From Saccharospirillum sp. (GTDB lineage: Bacteria > Pseudomonadota > Gammaproteobacteria > Pseudomonadales > Natronospirillaceae): DNA of 42,426 nucleotides. Shown here one piece after another: positions 18,849 to 28,087 of the stretch. The translations under genes and the position numbers were made by a program. Within the stretch, counting starts at the first letter, position 1. Every line of letters begins with the position of its first letter. The notes under the pieces are model-generated. The model was not told the origin of the DNA, searched no databases, and saw only the letters and a program-made list of their open reading frames with translations. The stretch spans positions 1 to 42,426 of the forward strand of contig JAIUML010000033.1 in assembly GCA_022565595.1 (NCBI GenBank), given 5' to 3'.

Positions 18849-19895
18849 TTGAAATTCCTGCTGTATGCCGAACAGAACTATGCCTACTCGATACTCAGGC
18901 CAATGCAAAACGCAATACTGGCTGAAGGCGACGAGGTACGTTGGTTTTTGGCTGGCAACGAGATCGATAAAAGCTACTTGAAACCGAACGAAAACCAGAT
19001 AAATGACGTCAAGACAGCCAGAAAGTGGAATCCAGATGCCGTAATCACCCCAGGCAACTTCATTCCATCTTTCATACCAGGCCTTAAAGTCGGTATTTTC
19101 CATGGCTTCAATATTGCCAAGTCTACCCGCAGCGATGCACGCGGCCATTTCAATATTCGTGGTTGCTTCGACCTGTACTGCACCCAAGGGCCCGCTACAA
19201 CCTTGCGCTTTCAAGAACTGGCGAAACAGCATGGGCATTTCAAGGTGATAGAGACGGGCTGGCCAGCACTGGATCCTCTGTTTTCCGGCAAACCCGATAA
19301 ACAATCAGACAAACCCACTTTGCTCTATTGTTCAACTTTCACACCTGAGCTCTGCAGTGCGCCTGAATTATTCGACACCCTACTGGCCTTGAGCCAGAAA
19401 AGTGACTATCGTTGGCTCGTGCAGTTTCATCCTAAAATGCCTGAATCGATCGTCAACCAATACAAAGCGCTTCAAAACGAAAACCTGAACTTTGTCGAAA
19501 CAGACAATGTCGTTCCGTTGTTGCAGTTAGCCGATGTGATGCTATGCGACACATCTTCCATGATCCCGATGTTTCTGGTTCAGGAAAAACCGGTAGTCAC
19601 CTTCAAGAACCAGAGCAGAGATATGACGCTGCCAATTATTAACATCACAGACACCAGGGATGTTGAGCCTGCCCTAAAACAAGCATTGACTTACCCTGCA
19701 GACCTTATGAGCAGTATCAAAGCTTACGCGAACCAGGTGCACCCCTATACGGATGGTCAATCCAGCCAAAGAGTCTTGAGCGGGATCAAACAGGAAATCG
19801 AACACTCTAAGCAAGGCCAATTGCGCGCCAAGCCTCGTAACGTCATCCGCAACTTTAAAGAACGAAAAAAACTCGGGTATTGGTCACTGTTTTAG
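18849..19895 (+). CDS. TagB/TagF-like CDP-glycerol glycerophosphotransferase family protein
   Basis: This 348-aa protein has the GT-B-like layout of the Glyphos_transf family. GIFHGFNIAKST corresponds to the family's HG-T-K region, VQFHPKMPES to the C-terminal HP motif, and MLCDTSSMIPMFLVQEKPVV to the D-x-SS segment where the nucleotide binds. In Gram-positives such enzymes transfer glycerol phosphate for teichoic acids. In Gram-negatives relatives add polyol or sugar phosphates to LPS or capsule. The start is a TTG at 18849, three bases after a good ribosome site GGGGTGA (18839-18845). No CDP-glycerol synthesis gene is visible. It converges with the O-antigen operon 15 bp from its end. Confidence 0.72.
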   Translation: MKFLLYAEQNYAYSILRPMQNAILAEGDEVRWFLAGNEIDKSYLKPNENQINDVKTARKWNPDAVITPGNFIPSFIPGLKVGIFHGFNIAKSTRSDARGHFNIRGCFDLYCTQGPATTLRFQELAKQHGHFKVIETGWPALDPLFSGKPDKQSDKPTLLYCSTFTPELCSAPELFDTLLALSQKSDYRWLVQFHPKMPESIVNQYKALQNENLNFVETDNVVPLLQLADVMLCDTSSMIPMFLVQEKPVVTFKNQSRDMTLPIINITDTRDVEPALKQALTYPADLMSSIKAYANQVHPYTDGQSSQRVLSGIKQEIEHSKQGQLRAKPRNVIRNFKERKKLGYWSLF

Positions 19896-19910
19896 TACAA
19901 ACATACTCAA

Positions 19911-21035
19911 TCATGCTCTTTCTTTCAGAACATCCGAATACAACGCCAACGTCTGTTCAATGGTGCGCTCAACATTAAAATGATCGCGTATTCGATTTTT
20001 GGCTTCACCACCCATTTTCTGGGCCTGAACAGGGTCGTTCAACAGCTGACTAAAGGCTTTCGCAAGCGCTTCTGCATCGCCGGCTGGCACCACAAGACCA
20101 CTAATTCCATCCTCAACCAACTCCGGGTTTCCACCCGAATCGCTCACTACCGGAACAATGCCCTGAGCCATGCCTTCAATAACAGCCCTCGGTAACCCTT
20201 CTCTTCGTAACGAAGGCAGCGTCAGTATATCGAACTCACCCGCCATACGGGCCGCGTCTGGATGAAACCCCAGCAAATGGATTCGATCCTTGCATGGGCT
20301 TGCTTCACAGGCAGTGCGAATCTCTTCATCAAGCACACGACCAATCAAAACCAGATGCGGCGGCTTATCAGCAGAAATTGACTCCATCGAACGAATCAAC
20401 TCCAGAATACCTTTTCGCTTTTTCATGCGAGCGATACAGCCGATTACAGGCGCACCAGCAGGCACACCAACAGTTGGCAACAATGGCTCTCCACCCTGCT
20501 GTTGATACCACTCCAGCCGATGACCTTTATGAATAGTGACCACCCGTTCCGGCTTGAACAACGAAAAAGCCAACAGAAATTTCTTATTCAAGAAATACTG
20601 CCGAATAGCCTCACAAACACAGACCCACCGGGCCAGGTTCGGATTCAAAAAAGACAACCAGGAGAACGGATCCCAATAACTCATGTTGCCAATGATGCCC
20701 CTGTAGGCAACTACAGGAGGCGTCTTTCGCCCTAAAGTCGCCAGCGTCCAGTTAATAAGTGGCTTTTTACTGAACACATGCACCAGGTCGAAATTGTTCT
20801 GACTCAACAATTGACGAAGCGCTTTACGGGCTGCGCTATCCAATTTGGTACGAAAATGTATTGGCACAACATTAATACCCGCTGCCTCCAACTCGACTCT
20901 ACCGGGGGCGTCAGGCCTGCATACAACGGTGGTATCTACTCCTTGGCGGTTCATTCCGATGATCATGTTACGCTCACCACGATCCGTAGTGTCGAGAATG
21001 AAGAGTATACGCAAGGGGTTACCCTTTATCGTCAT
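19911..21035 (-). CDS. Family 4 glycosyltransferase
   Basis: This 374-aa GT-B enzyme has an N-terminal RILFILDTTDRG strand-loop, the C-terminal domain opening GCIARMKKRKGILELI, and the donor-binding motif SLRREGLPRAVIEGMAQG in which the two glutamates of the E-x7-E pattern are present. It probably transfers a sugar to the LPS core or O-unit from a nucleotide sugar at the cytoplasmic membrane face. It is the last gene of the long minus-strand locus and overlaps its upstream neighbour by 17 nt. The sugar is unknown. Confidence 0.82.
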   Translation of the reverse strand: MTIKGNPLRILFILDTTDRGERNMIIGMNRQGVDTTVVCRPDAPGRVELEAAGINVVPIHFRTKLDSAARKALRQLLSQNNFDLVHVFSKKPLINWTLATLGRKTPPVVAYRGIIGNMSYWDPFSWLSFLNPNLARWVCVCEAIRQYFLNKKFLLAFSLFKPERVVTIHKGHRLEWYQQQGGEPLLPTVGVPAGAPVIGCIARMKKRKGILELIRSMESISADKPPHLVLIGRVLDEEIRTACEASPCKDRIHLLGFHPDAARMAGEFDILTLPSLRREGLPRAVIEGMAQGIVPVVSDSGGNPELVEDGISGLVVPAGDAEALAKAFSQLLNDPVQAQKMGGEAKNRIRDHFNVERTIEQTLALYSDVLKERA

Positions 21036-21810
21036 CTAAAAACCTGCCTTTTTCTTGTTGGCTTAACAACCAAAGCCCTACATGTTTGTTAAAATTACCC
21101 ATTGCATAATTCATCGCAACAATAAAGCCGATGCGACCATCCAGAATGCCACCGCGAATAATATAGATAAGAAAAAATGTCCATAAGGCACGCAAACAAA
21201 CCAGAGCCAGGCTCTTGTTTCGCTTGCCTCGTGCGAAATTTCGTTGACTACCTAACCAGGCATACTTCGCATTTTTATCGAGAGCATGACCAAAATCACG
21301 TGAAGTAAAATGCAACAAATACCCGGGCAATTTACCGATCTTGCCAGCTTTATGGTTCAGCCGTTCATGTACCTGATCCGGGTGATACCAGGTACCTTCC
21401 CGACGTAACAACCTTAAGGGTGCACGAGCACTGCGACCATACTTTAGACGTTTTCCATGCCGAATCACGGCCCACTGTAGCTTAAATCCTACTTCTTCAA
21501 TATCGGCATCATTTCTTTGCTTAAGCCGTGAAATGCTGTTCTGCAAGGTTTCATCCGGCGCCTCATCTGCATCAATAATGAGCACCCAATCGCCCGTTGC
21601 TTTATCCAGAGTACGTTGGCGTTGAGCACCAAACCCAGGCCAATCCGTTTGCCAGACCAGGCTGGTGTAACGCTTAACAATAGAGACGGTATCATCCACA
21701 CTACCACTATCAAAGACGATGATTTCGTCAGCAATATCCTTTATAGACTCCAGGCAACGTTCGACCCTATCTGCTTCGTTCATCGTTATCAGGCAAACTG
21801 AAAGCTTCAT
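21019..21810 (-). CDS. Family 2 glycosyltransferase, WaaE/KdtX-like
   Basis: This 263-aa GT-A enzyme begins KLSVCLITMNEADRVERCLE and has the DxD motif Asp80-Ala-Asp82 (IIDADEAPDE), typical of the WaaE/KdtX group that adds glucose to LPS core heptose I in other bacteria. A hydrophobic stretch around 203-232 near the C-terminus may anchor it in the membrane. Its ATG overlaps the upstream gene by 4 nt and its 3' end overlaps the next gene by 17 nt. A core-sugar role is likely; donor and acceptor are not determined. Confidence 0.83.
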   Translation of the reverse strand: MKLSVCLITMNEADRVERCLESIKDIADEIIVFDSGSVDDTVSIVKRYTSLVWQTDWPGFGAQRQRTLDKATGDWVLIIDADEAPDETLQNSISRLKQRNDADIEEVGFKLQWAVIRHGKRLKYGRSARAPLRLLRREGTWYHPDQVHERLNHKAGKIGKLPGYLLHFTSRDFGHALDKNAKYAWLGSQRNFARGKRNKSLALVCLRALWTFFLIYIIRGGILDGRIGFIVAMNYAMGNFNKHVGLWLLSQQEKGRFLDDDKG

Positions 21811-23006
21811 GGCTTACTCACATAAGTCTTCAAATGCTGTAGCAACTGTTCAGCCTGATTCTTCCTTGTATAGAATTCAGAGCCTTTAAATGAATACTGG
21901 ATCTCGCCATTAATCATCTGCCTCAACCACTCAGCAACATCGTCTGACGCATCAATGTTAACACCAGAATCTGTTTCGTTAACGATGGACTCAAGTTCAG
22001 CCTTGTCGCCACCAACCATCAAAACTGGCGTTCTCGTGCCTAAATAATCGTAAAACTTTACCGGTAAAATCCCCTTAAAAGCAGTAGAAGCTGGCAGAAA
22101 CGCCACATTGGCACTTTTAACTTCTTTTATGACCACTTCGTGAGGGACCAACCCATGAACCACCGCGTTACTGCTCATATTATATTGATCTATAAGCCGT
22201 TTAACGTTATCGGTACTGGACCCAAAATAATGAAACGTAACCCCAGGGACGCGTTGCATGGCCTTCAACAAGACTTCAAGAGACGGCAATTGAAAAGGGT
22301 ATAAAGTCCCTAACAAAATCACTTTGAATGCATCTGGATTCACTGCCAATGAAGTACTTTCGGTTGTATTAGCCCGACTGACAGCGGTAGATTCATAACC
22401 ATTATAGACAATTTCATACTTTCGAGTCTTGCCATGGATCGACTCCAGGATCTCTGAAAACCCTTTAGATACAGCAATAATCAGCTCTACAGGTTTTAGT
22501 AACCAGCGCTCAAAGGCAACGCCAAAACCAGTATTTCCATTTTTGCTCTTTCTGCCACCATGCCATGGGTCGCGATACTCGACTACCCAAGGAATCCTAT
22601 GTAAGCCATGAATCAAACGGCCAGCCAGATGAGGGTATTTTGGCCCATAGGTAGAGTAAACAACATCGAAGCGCTGAGTACGCATTAAACGACTCACCAG
22701 CTTGGCTACCCTTAAAACCCAGAGCCAGCTCTTAGCCGAGGGTTTGAATTTACCAGCTTTGCTGCTGCCCTTGACACCCCATGGCTGAATATAGTGTACA
22801 GTCAGCCCAGGCACTCCCTGAAGGTATTGCAGCAATTCAGGGTCGTCGCGTTTGCTTGACTGCTCTGCACACACCACTGTAACCGTCGCCCCGGCCTTGG
22901 CCATGTAAACAGCCTGAAACAAAGCCCTGTGGGACGCAACAATGTTAACAGGTGGAAAAGCATAGGCGAGGTAAAGAATATTCATTCTATCAAGTTCAAC
23001 CTTCAT
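21807..23006 (-). CDS. Glycosyltransferase, GT-B fold (family 4-like)
   Basis: This 399-aa protein carries NILYLAYAFPPVNIVASHR at the N-terminus, a pattern common in family 4 transferases, and a C-terminal half with VILLGTLYPFQ and LPVKFYDYLGTRTPVLMVGG. The last segment is more like the WbuB/ExpE7-type group than the standard E-x7-E motif. The ATG at 23006 is preferred because AGGTG lies just before it; a second ATG at 22985 (MNILYL) is plausible. It overlaps the upstream gene by 11 nt and the downstream one by 4 nt. Confidence 0.75.
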   Translation of the reverse strand: MKVELDRMNILYLAYAFPPVNIVASHRALFQAVYMAKAGATVTVVCAEQSSKRDDPELLQYLQGVPGLTVHYIQPWGVKGSSKAGKFKPSAKSWLWVLRVAKLVSRLMRTQRFDVVYSTYGPKYPHLAGRLIHGLHRIPWVVEYRDPWHGGRKSKNGNTGFGVAFERWLLKPVELIIAVSKGFSEILESIHGKTRKYEIVYNGYESTAVSRANTTESTSLAVNPDAFKVILLGTLYPFQLPSLEVLLKAMQRVPGVTFHYFGSSTDNVKRLIDQYNMSSNAVVHGLVPHEVVIKEVKSANVAFLPASTAFKGILPVKFYDYLGTRTPVLMVGGDKAELESIVNETDSGVNIDASDDVAEWLRQMINGEIQYSFKGSEFYTRKNQAEQLLQHLKTYVSKP

Positions 23007-24162
23007 TCAACACCTGACTGTACATACCTTGAAGCCTGTTCGCTATAGCAACAGGCCCGAACCTTTCCTTGCATTGATCTCGTAATTGCTGAGGAGAAAA
23101 ACGCTCATGATCCTGAATCATGGAGACCATGGCCTCAGACATAGCCTGAACATCCCCAACAGGTACCAGGATACCATTACTATCATCCACTATGTCCTCC
23201 GGCCCCTCGCATCTGGTTGCAACAACAGGTTTGCCCAACGCCAATGCCTCAATCAAAACCACACCAAAAGTTTCATAATGACTGCTTAACACATAACAAT
23301 GGCAATTTTGCATCTCACTAAGCACTTGCTCCCGACTCAGCAGGCCCGTAAATCGAACCTTCTCGGTCAGGCCCAGATCGGCAACTTGCTGCTCCAGTTT
23401 TGATCGGACATCGCCATCACCTGATAGGGTCAATCGCGCTGTTGGATGAAGATTAGCGACGACAGCAAACGCGGAAATCAGTGTATCCAACCCTTTACGT
23501 TCAGAGAAATAGCAAACAGCTAAAAAATTGAAATGAGCAGGGTTTTGCTCCTTCAATTCTACATTCAGAAAAGCTTCATCCACTACGTTGGGCAAGACTT
23601 GCCATTTAACCTTTGGAAAAAATCGGGTCATTAACCGAGAGAAAGCACTACTGACAACAGAATGAGCCGAAGCTTCATCAATGACACTGGTAGCTAAAGC
23701 CATTTTTCTCGGCCTTACCTTTCCCCGTGAATAAGCAGTTGCATGCTCAGTAATAACGTAGGGGATGCCATACTTTTCTTTTAAATCCAACGCTATCAAC
23801 CCGGCATACAAGACAGAATGCACATGGATAATATCAGGCATCCCATTCTCGGTAATGTATCGTTCAAATAGTTCCAAGCCATACTTTCTCAGGCGAGCTG
23901 CGTGTTGTCGTGCAGAGCCACGTATGAAATGGCAATTTATCTGACGAAAAACCTGAAACCCTTCATTGTGAAATTGCTCTGTTTTCCCTCTACGCCCCAG
24001 GAGATGCCGAAAACTGGAAGTGTAATCAATGTGCGGGTACAAAATTCCCACCTTTGCTCCTGACCGCGCTAGTGCAGCTGCCTGGCTTTTAAAAAAGCTA
24101 CCCTTCGTATCTTTACTATCTTTAGCATACCAGGAGGGAAGAATCAGTACATGAAGGCTCAA
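22996..24162 (-). CDS. Family 4 glycosyltransferase
   Basis: This 388-aa GT-B enzyme has LHVLILPSWYAKD and GSFFKSQAAALA at the N-terminus, DIIHVHSVLYAG mid-protein, FLAVCYFSERKGLDTLISAF opening the donor domain, and SSHYETFGVVLIEALALGKPVVAT with the conserved E-x7-E glutamates. This is a canonical retaining family 4 enzyme. It overlaps the WaaL-like ligase gene by 4 nt (start 24162, ligase stop 24159), so the two are translationally coupled. The sugar transferred is unknown. Confidence 0.85.
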   Translation of the reverse strand: MSLHVLILPSWYAKDSKDTKGSFFKSQAAALARSGAKVGILYPHIDYTSSFRHLLGRRGKTEQFHNEGFQVFRQINCHFIRGSARQHAARLRKYGLELFERYITENGMPDIIHVHSVLYAGLIALDLKEKYGIPYVITEHATAYSRGKVRPRKMALATSVIDEASAHSVVSSAFSRLMTRFFPKVKWQVLPNVVDEAFLNVELKEQNPAHFNFLAVCYFSERKGLDTLISAFAVVANLHPTARLTLSGDGDVRSKLEQQVADLGLTEKVRFTGLLSREQVLSEMQNCHCYVLSSHYETFGVVLIEALALGKPVVATRCEGPEDIVDDSNGILVPVGDVQAMSEAMVSMIQDHERFSPQQLRDQCKERFGPVAIANRLQGMYSQVLNEG

Positions 24163-25409
24163 GATTGCTCCTCGTACTTGATGTGATAGCTATAAACAAT
24201 GCCGATGACTAAACTCAAAATATATATGCCAGAGTCATAAAAGATGTACTGCTCAAAAAAGCTCATGATTAAAAAATAGACAAAGAAAAGCACTGAGAAT
24301 ACATATACATCTTCAGGCAATGCTTTTTTCATAAAGTACAACCTGGTCGCAGTTGAGCCGATCCAATAGGCAAAGGCAGCATAGAAAGCTATGCCTAATA
24401 GACCAAAAGTGATCCACAACGACAAATAGGAATTGTGTAAATGCCCATAACTGGAGAGATGAGCAGGCGCTCCATCTCTGTTCTCAATGATATAGGTTTC
24501 ACCCCTACGATCCCAACCTAAAAAAGGTCTGTCCCAAAAGTGCTCCAAGCCAATTTTCCAGAGCTGAAAACGTATTCCGATACTATTTGCCGGGATCGAG
24601 TCCAAGTCTTCTTCCATCAAATGCTGAATACTGGAGAATTCTACGGCAAACCGTGATGTTAATCTTTCAGTCGCAGGAAGGTTCAAGAAAATCAGAAACA
24701 TTAAAGCCACACAAATACTTACAACAAACCTTACTCTATTACTCTGCTTTCTAATGCTCCAAAAGAACAGCAAAGGCCCTACTACAACCAAAGCCATTAT
24801 TCCAGCTCTCAATTGAGTGAAAACAAAAAGGATCAACAAGATTGAGAGTGTGCAAAGCCACACTACAAATCGTGGCCATATATAGCCTCCTGCTGTCACC
24901 AGTCGATTAAAGAATACTATCATTGCCAAAATACCAGCACCTAACAACATCCCGGAGTGTTGGGCGTTGACAATGCCGAACCCTACTCTCCTTCCGGCAA
25001 ATCCCTGACGTAATTCTTCAATGCCATTACCCATTGACCATGGTATGAGCAAAAGCGAGGCAATAAAGGAAACTAGAATCCAACTTAGTCGGTTACTTTC
25101 ACCACGAATAGCCAATGCAATAGGGAGAAATACAAATATTGAGGTTAGTACCGCAGGTTTAGGGTATGTACTAGCAGCCTCATTTAGGTCAGTGTAAATA
25201 CTCCACCATGAAAGTATCGGCAAAAGAATAGCAGCAGAGAGGAATAGAAGCAGAACTTTCCTTGAATAATTACCAATAAAGTATGCATATATACCCAAAA
25301 GCCCTAAAAAGATAATGATGACATCTTGAAAACTTCCAAGAAAGAAAAAACCACTGCAAAAAATAAGCACCAAAAAAAACAGTGATAAATCAAGATATTT
25401 ATTAGCCAA
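24159..25409 (-). CDS. waaL: O-antigen ligase-like membrane protein (WaaL/Wzy superfamily)
   Basis: This 416-aa protein has about ten to twelve hydrophobic helices and the Wzy_C-type large periplasmic loop (about 245-330). Residues matching the ligase pattern are Arg201 (TQLRAG), Arg280 (GIRFQLWKIG) and the histidines in GHLHNSYLSLW (His323, His325). WaaL joins undecaprenyl-linked O-antigen to core-lipid A. Because Wzy polymerases share the fold, assignment rests on the HLHNSYL motif, the core-type glycosyltransferases downstream, and the presence of another Wzy-like protein at 31390-32655. A 148-bp gap separates it from the upstream dehydratase gene. Confidence 0.7.
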   Translation of the reverse strand: MANKYLDLSLFFLVLIFCSGFFFLGSFQDVIIIFLGLLGIYAYFIGNYSRKVLLLFLSAAILLPILSWWSIYTDLNEAASTYPKPAVLTSIFVFLPIALAIRGESNRLSWILVSFIASLLLIPWSMGNGIEELRQGFAGRRVGFGIVNAQHSGMLLGAGILAMIVFFNRLVTAGGYIWPRFVVWLCTLSILLILFVFTQLRAGIMALVVVGPLLFFWSIRKQSNRVRFVVSICVALMFLIFLNLPATERLTSRFAVEFSSIQHLMEEDLDSIPANSIGIRFQLWKIGLEHFWDRPFLGWDRRGETYIIENRDGAPAHLSSYGHLHNSYLSLWITFGLLGIAFYAAFAYWIGSTATRLYFMKKALPEDVYVFSVLFFVYFLIMSFFEQYIFYDSGIYILSLVIGIVYSYHIKYEEQS

Positions 25410-25480
25410 GAATTACTCCAAACCTCAAGTAAAAAAGAAACCTGAACTTTATCAATAAACCATATAAGATACTTCTAAAC

Positions 25481-25493
25481 TACCGTCACGGTA
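25481..25493. repeat. Small palindrome in the waaL/wbpM gap
   Basis: TACCGTCACGGTA is a perfect palindrome with one central base (6-bp arms) in the only sizeable gap in the lower half of the locus. It could be a protein-binding site or a chance hairpin. No promoter boxes were identified with confidence. Confidence 0.25.
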
Positions 25494-25557
25494 CTCAATT
25501 AAATTCGTTACTCTAACAACGCTTCAGTGTTAACCAGTACCACTAAATACACAGCCG

Positions 25558-27504
25558 TTAATGAACCGATTTTTTATCAATACCCTTCTCGGGTGCTTTT
25601 TCAGCAACTCCACTCAACAAGTCCGCTAACGGTGAACTGGGCTTAAACCCTTTGATTGCCTTCTCCAATATCCCCCTGGCAGATAATGCATCCTGTGTTT
25701 GCTCAGCAACAACCAAAGCATCCAGAAAGGCATTCAAGGTTTCTACCGGAAGTAATTCCTCATTAGCTCGCATAATTTTGGGATGTGCAGTACCGGATAC
25801 AGCCTCACCAATCAATAGCTCTTCATAAAGCTTTTCACCGGGACGCAAACCCGTGAACTCAATCTCAATATCTCCCTCCGGGTGCTCCTCTGACTTTACA
25901 TCATACCCGCTAAGTTCAATCATCCTTCGGGCAAGATCGACAATTTTGACTGGAGCCCCCATATCCAGCACAAACACATCGCCACCCTGTCCCATCGCGC
26001 CGGCCTGCACTACAAGTGATGCAGCTTCGGGAATGGTCATAAAGAAGCGTGTGATGTCTGGGTGGGTAACCGTAACTGGGCCACCTCGACGTATTTGCTC
26101 CCTGAACAGAGGAACAACAGATCCTGAGGATCCAAGTACATTACCAAATCGGACCATGGAAAACACCGTCTCAGATTCAATAGCAAGGTTCTGTACTACC
26201 AGCTCCGCCATGCGCTTGGTCGCTCCCATCACATTGGTGGGCCGGACAGCTTTATCTGTCGACACCAGTACAAAATGACCAATACCTGCATGTTTAGCTG
26301 CCTCTGCCACTACACGAGTACCCATCACATTGTTTCGAATGCCCTCAAATACATTGTGTTCAACCAATGGAACATGCTTATAAGCTGCGGCGTGGTAAAC
26401 GGTATCTACCTTATACCGATGAAACACCTCCTGTATCCTATGGGCATTACACACTGACCCCAGAATTGGCACAAGTTGCACTCCATGAAAAACAACATGT
26501 TCGTTGTTCTTCAACTCGCTCTCGATCTGATACAACGCATATTCACTTTGTTCGAACAATACCAGCGTACTAGGCCCCGCTTTAACAACCTGTCGACACA
26601 ACTCGGATCCAATAGAACCGCCAGCACCGGTTACAAGTACAACTTTATAGTGAATACAGGCATTGAATAGTGCCGTATTGGCTGGCACTGGATCTCGCCC
26701 TAACAAATCCTCCAGTTCTACTTCCTGCAGTTGATCGACACTGGCTTTACCCGACACGATATCGGGCATAGAAGGGGTCGTTTGCACATGAACAGAAAAC
26801 GGTTCAAGGTGATCCAATATCGCTTTGCGCTGCTTTTTGGTTGCGTTGGGCGTAGCCAACAGTACTCGTTTAATACCGTATTGACTGATAAGCGTTTCAA
26901 GCTCTTTCGGGTTGTACACCAGAATGCCCTGAACGCTGTGCTTCCATAGCGCTGAGTTGCTATCCAAAAAAGCCACGGGTATAAACTCTTTCCCTTTCTG
27001 CAAGGCTGAGGCCAACTGAGCACCAGCGCTACCTGCACCAAAAATAGCGACCGGTTCCTTATTGGTATAATGACGGGACAGCCACTGGTAAAACGTCCTG
27101 ACAAGCATTCGGCTACCACCTACCAGCGCAAACAAAACCAGCCCAAAAATAACAGGGATGGATCGAGGAAAGCCACTTAACCGAGCAACAAAGGCGAATG
27201 ACCACAATATTAACGCCAAAAGAACAGAGCCTTTAACAATAGCCATGAATGCCTGCCCACTCATAAAGCGAACAATGGCTCGGTACAGCCCCAGTCGTGC
27301 AAAAATGAAAATACCCACTGGTATGATTAGCGGAAACAACCACCAAAATCGATCAATATAATACTGTGGCCACCAGTCACTAAAACGCAACGCCCAGGCA
27401 GACCAGAGCGCAAATGGAATAATCACCACGTCTGCAGCGACCATAATCCACTTTTTATGTGAACGGCGAAGGGCAACCATTCGCCTTCGAAGCTTTCTTC
27501 TCAC
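25558..27504 (-). CDS. wbpM: WbpM/CapD-type nucleotide-sugar 4,6-dehydratase
   Basis: This 648-aa membrane enzyme has four N-terminal helices (about 18-135), a first nucleotide-binding domain (GAGSAG, 156-161) and a C-terminal extended SDR domain with GAGGSIG (293-299). The catalytic STDKA (415-419) and MGATK (426-430) follow, where methionine replaces the usual tyrosine as is normal for WbpM-like long dehydratases. It would convert UDP-GlcNAc to the UDP-4-keto-6-deoxy sugar that is the precursor of QuiNAc or FucNAc. It follows the phosphoglycosyl transferase by 12 bp, the same neighbourhood as in Pseudomonas wbp-type loci. Confidence 0.9.
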   Translation of the reverse strand: MRRKLRRRMVALRRSHKKWIMVAADVVIIPFALWSAWALRFSDWWPQYYIDRFWWLFPLIIPVGIFIFARLGLYRAIVRFMSGQAFMAIVKGSVLLALILWSFAFVARLSGFPRSIPVIFGLVLFALVGGSRMLVRTFYQWLSRHYTNKEPVAIFGAGSAGAQLASALQKGKEFIPVAFLDSNSALWKHSVQGILVYNPKELETLISQYGIKRVLLATPNATKKQRKAILDHLEPFSVHVQTTPSMPDIVSGKASVDQLQEVELEDLLGRDPVPANTALFNACIHYKVVLVTGAGGSIGSELCRQVVKAGPSTLVLFEQSEYALYQIESELKNNEHVVFHGVQLVPILGSVCNAHRIQEVFHRYKVDTVYHAAAYKHVPLVEHNVFEGIRNNVMGTRVVAEAAKHAGIGHFVLVSTDKAVRPTNVMGATKRMAELVVQNLAIESETVFSMVRFGNVLGSSGSVVPLFREQIRRGGPVTVTHPDITRFFMTIPEAASLVVQAGAMGQGGDVFVLDMGAPVKIVDLARRMIELSGYDVKSEEHPEGDIEIEFTGLRPGEKLYEELLIGEAVSGTAHPKIMRANEELLPVETLNAFLDALVVAEQTQDALSARGILEKAIKGFKPSSPLADLLSGVAEKAPEKGIDKKSVH

Positions 27505-27516
27505 AAATTTATCCCA

Positions 27517-28071
27517 TTATTCGCTCTTGACTCGATCGCCAGCCCCTTTCCCGGTAATCGTCAAAACGATGTACATAAAATAGTACTTTAAAGTCAGATT
27601 ATCGAGCATTTTTTGATCTGTTTCTGCGAGCAGTTCAGGCGTAGACATATCTATTTTATTGACTTGAGCCAAGCCGGTTATACCGGGCCTTGCCTCAAAT
27701 ACACCCTTTTTGGCACGAGCCGCTGTGAGCTCGACCTGGTTAAAAAGCCCAGGTCGTGGGCCAACCAGGCTCATCTCTCCTTTAAGCACATTCCACAATT
27801 GAGGCAACTCATCCAATTTTGTTCGCCTCAAGAAATTACCAAAAGGCGTAATAGACGAACTACTGGCTAGATGACTAGCGACAGACGCAGTGCCAACCTT
27901 CATGGTCCGAAACTTCACCAGAGTGAAAGGTTTCTGGTACCGCCCTACCCGCTCTTGCCGGAATATTGGCGAGCCTGTGTCAAAAAAGCCAATGATAGTA
28001 AGCAAGAGAAATACAGGAAAGCCGAAAACAAGCCCCATCAAAGAAAACACAAGATCCAGAATACGAATCAC
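27517..28071 (-). CDS. Small initiating phosphoglycosyl transferase (PglC/WreU-like)
   Basis: This 184-aa monotopic phosphoglycosyl transferase has an N-terminal reentrant hydrophobic segment (about 7-30), FRQERVG and LVKFRTM, the catalytic Asp87-Glu88 (TKLDELPQ), and GEMSLVGPRPG. It transfers a sugar-1-phosphate from UDP-sugar to undecaprenyl phosphate, starting the repeat unit. The flanking SDR and WbpM genes suggest that the first sugar is QuiNAc, FucNAc or a relative. Length is that of the minimal catalytic family (about 180-200 aa), without the WbaP-type membrane extension. Confidence 0.88.
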   Translation of the reverse strand: MIRILDLVFSLMGLVFGFPVFLLLTIIGFFDTGSPIFRQERVGRYQKPFTLVKFRTMKVGTASVASHLASSSSITPFGNFLRRTKLDELPQLWNVLKGEMSLVGPRPGLFNQVELTAARAKKGVFEARPGITGLAQVNKIDMSTPELLAETDQKMLDNLTLKYYFMYIVLTITGKGAGDRVKSE

Positions 28072-28087
28072 GCAGACACCCCATGAG

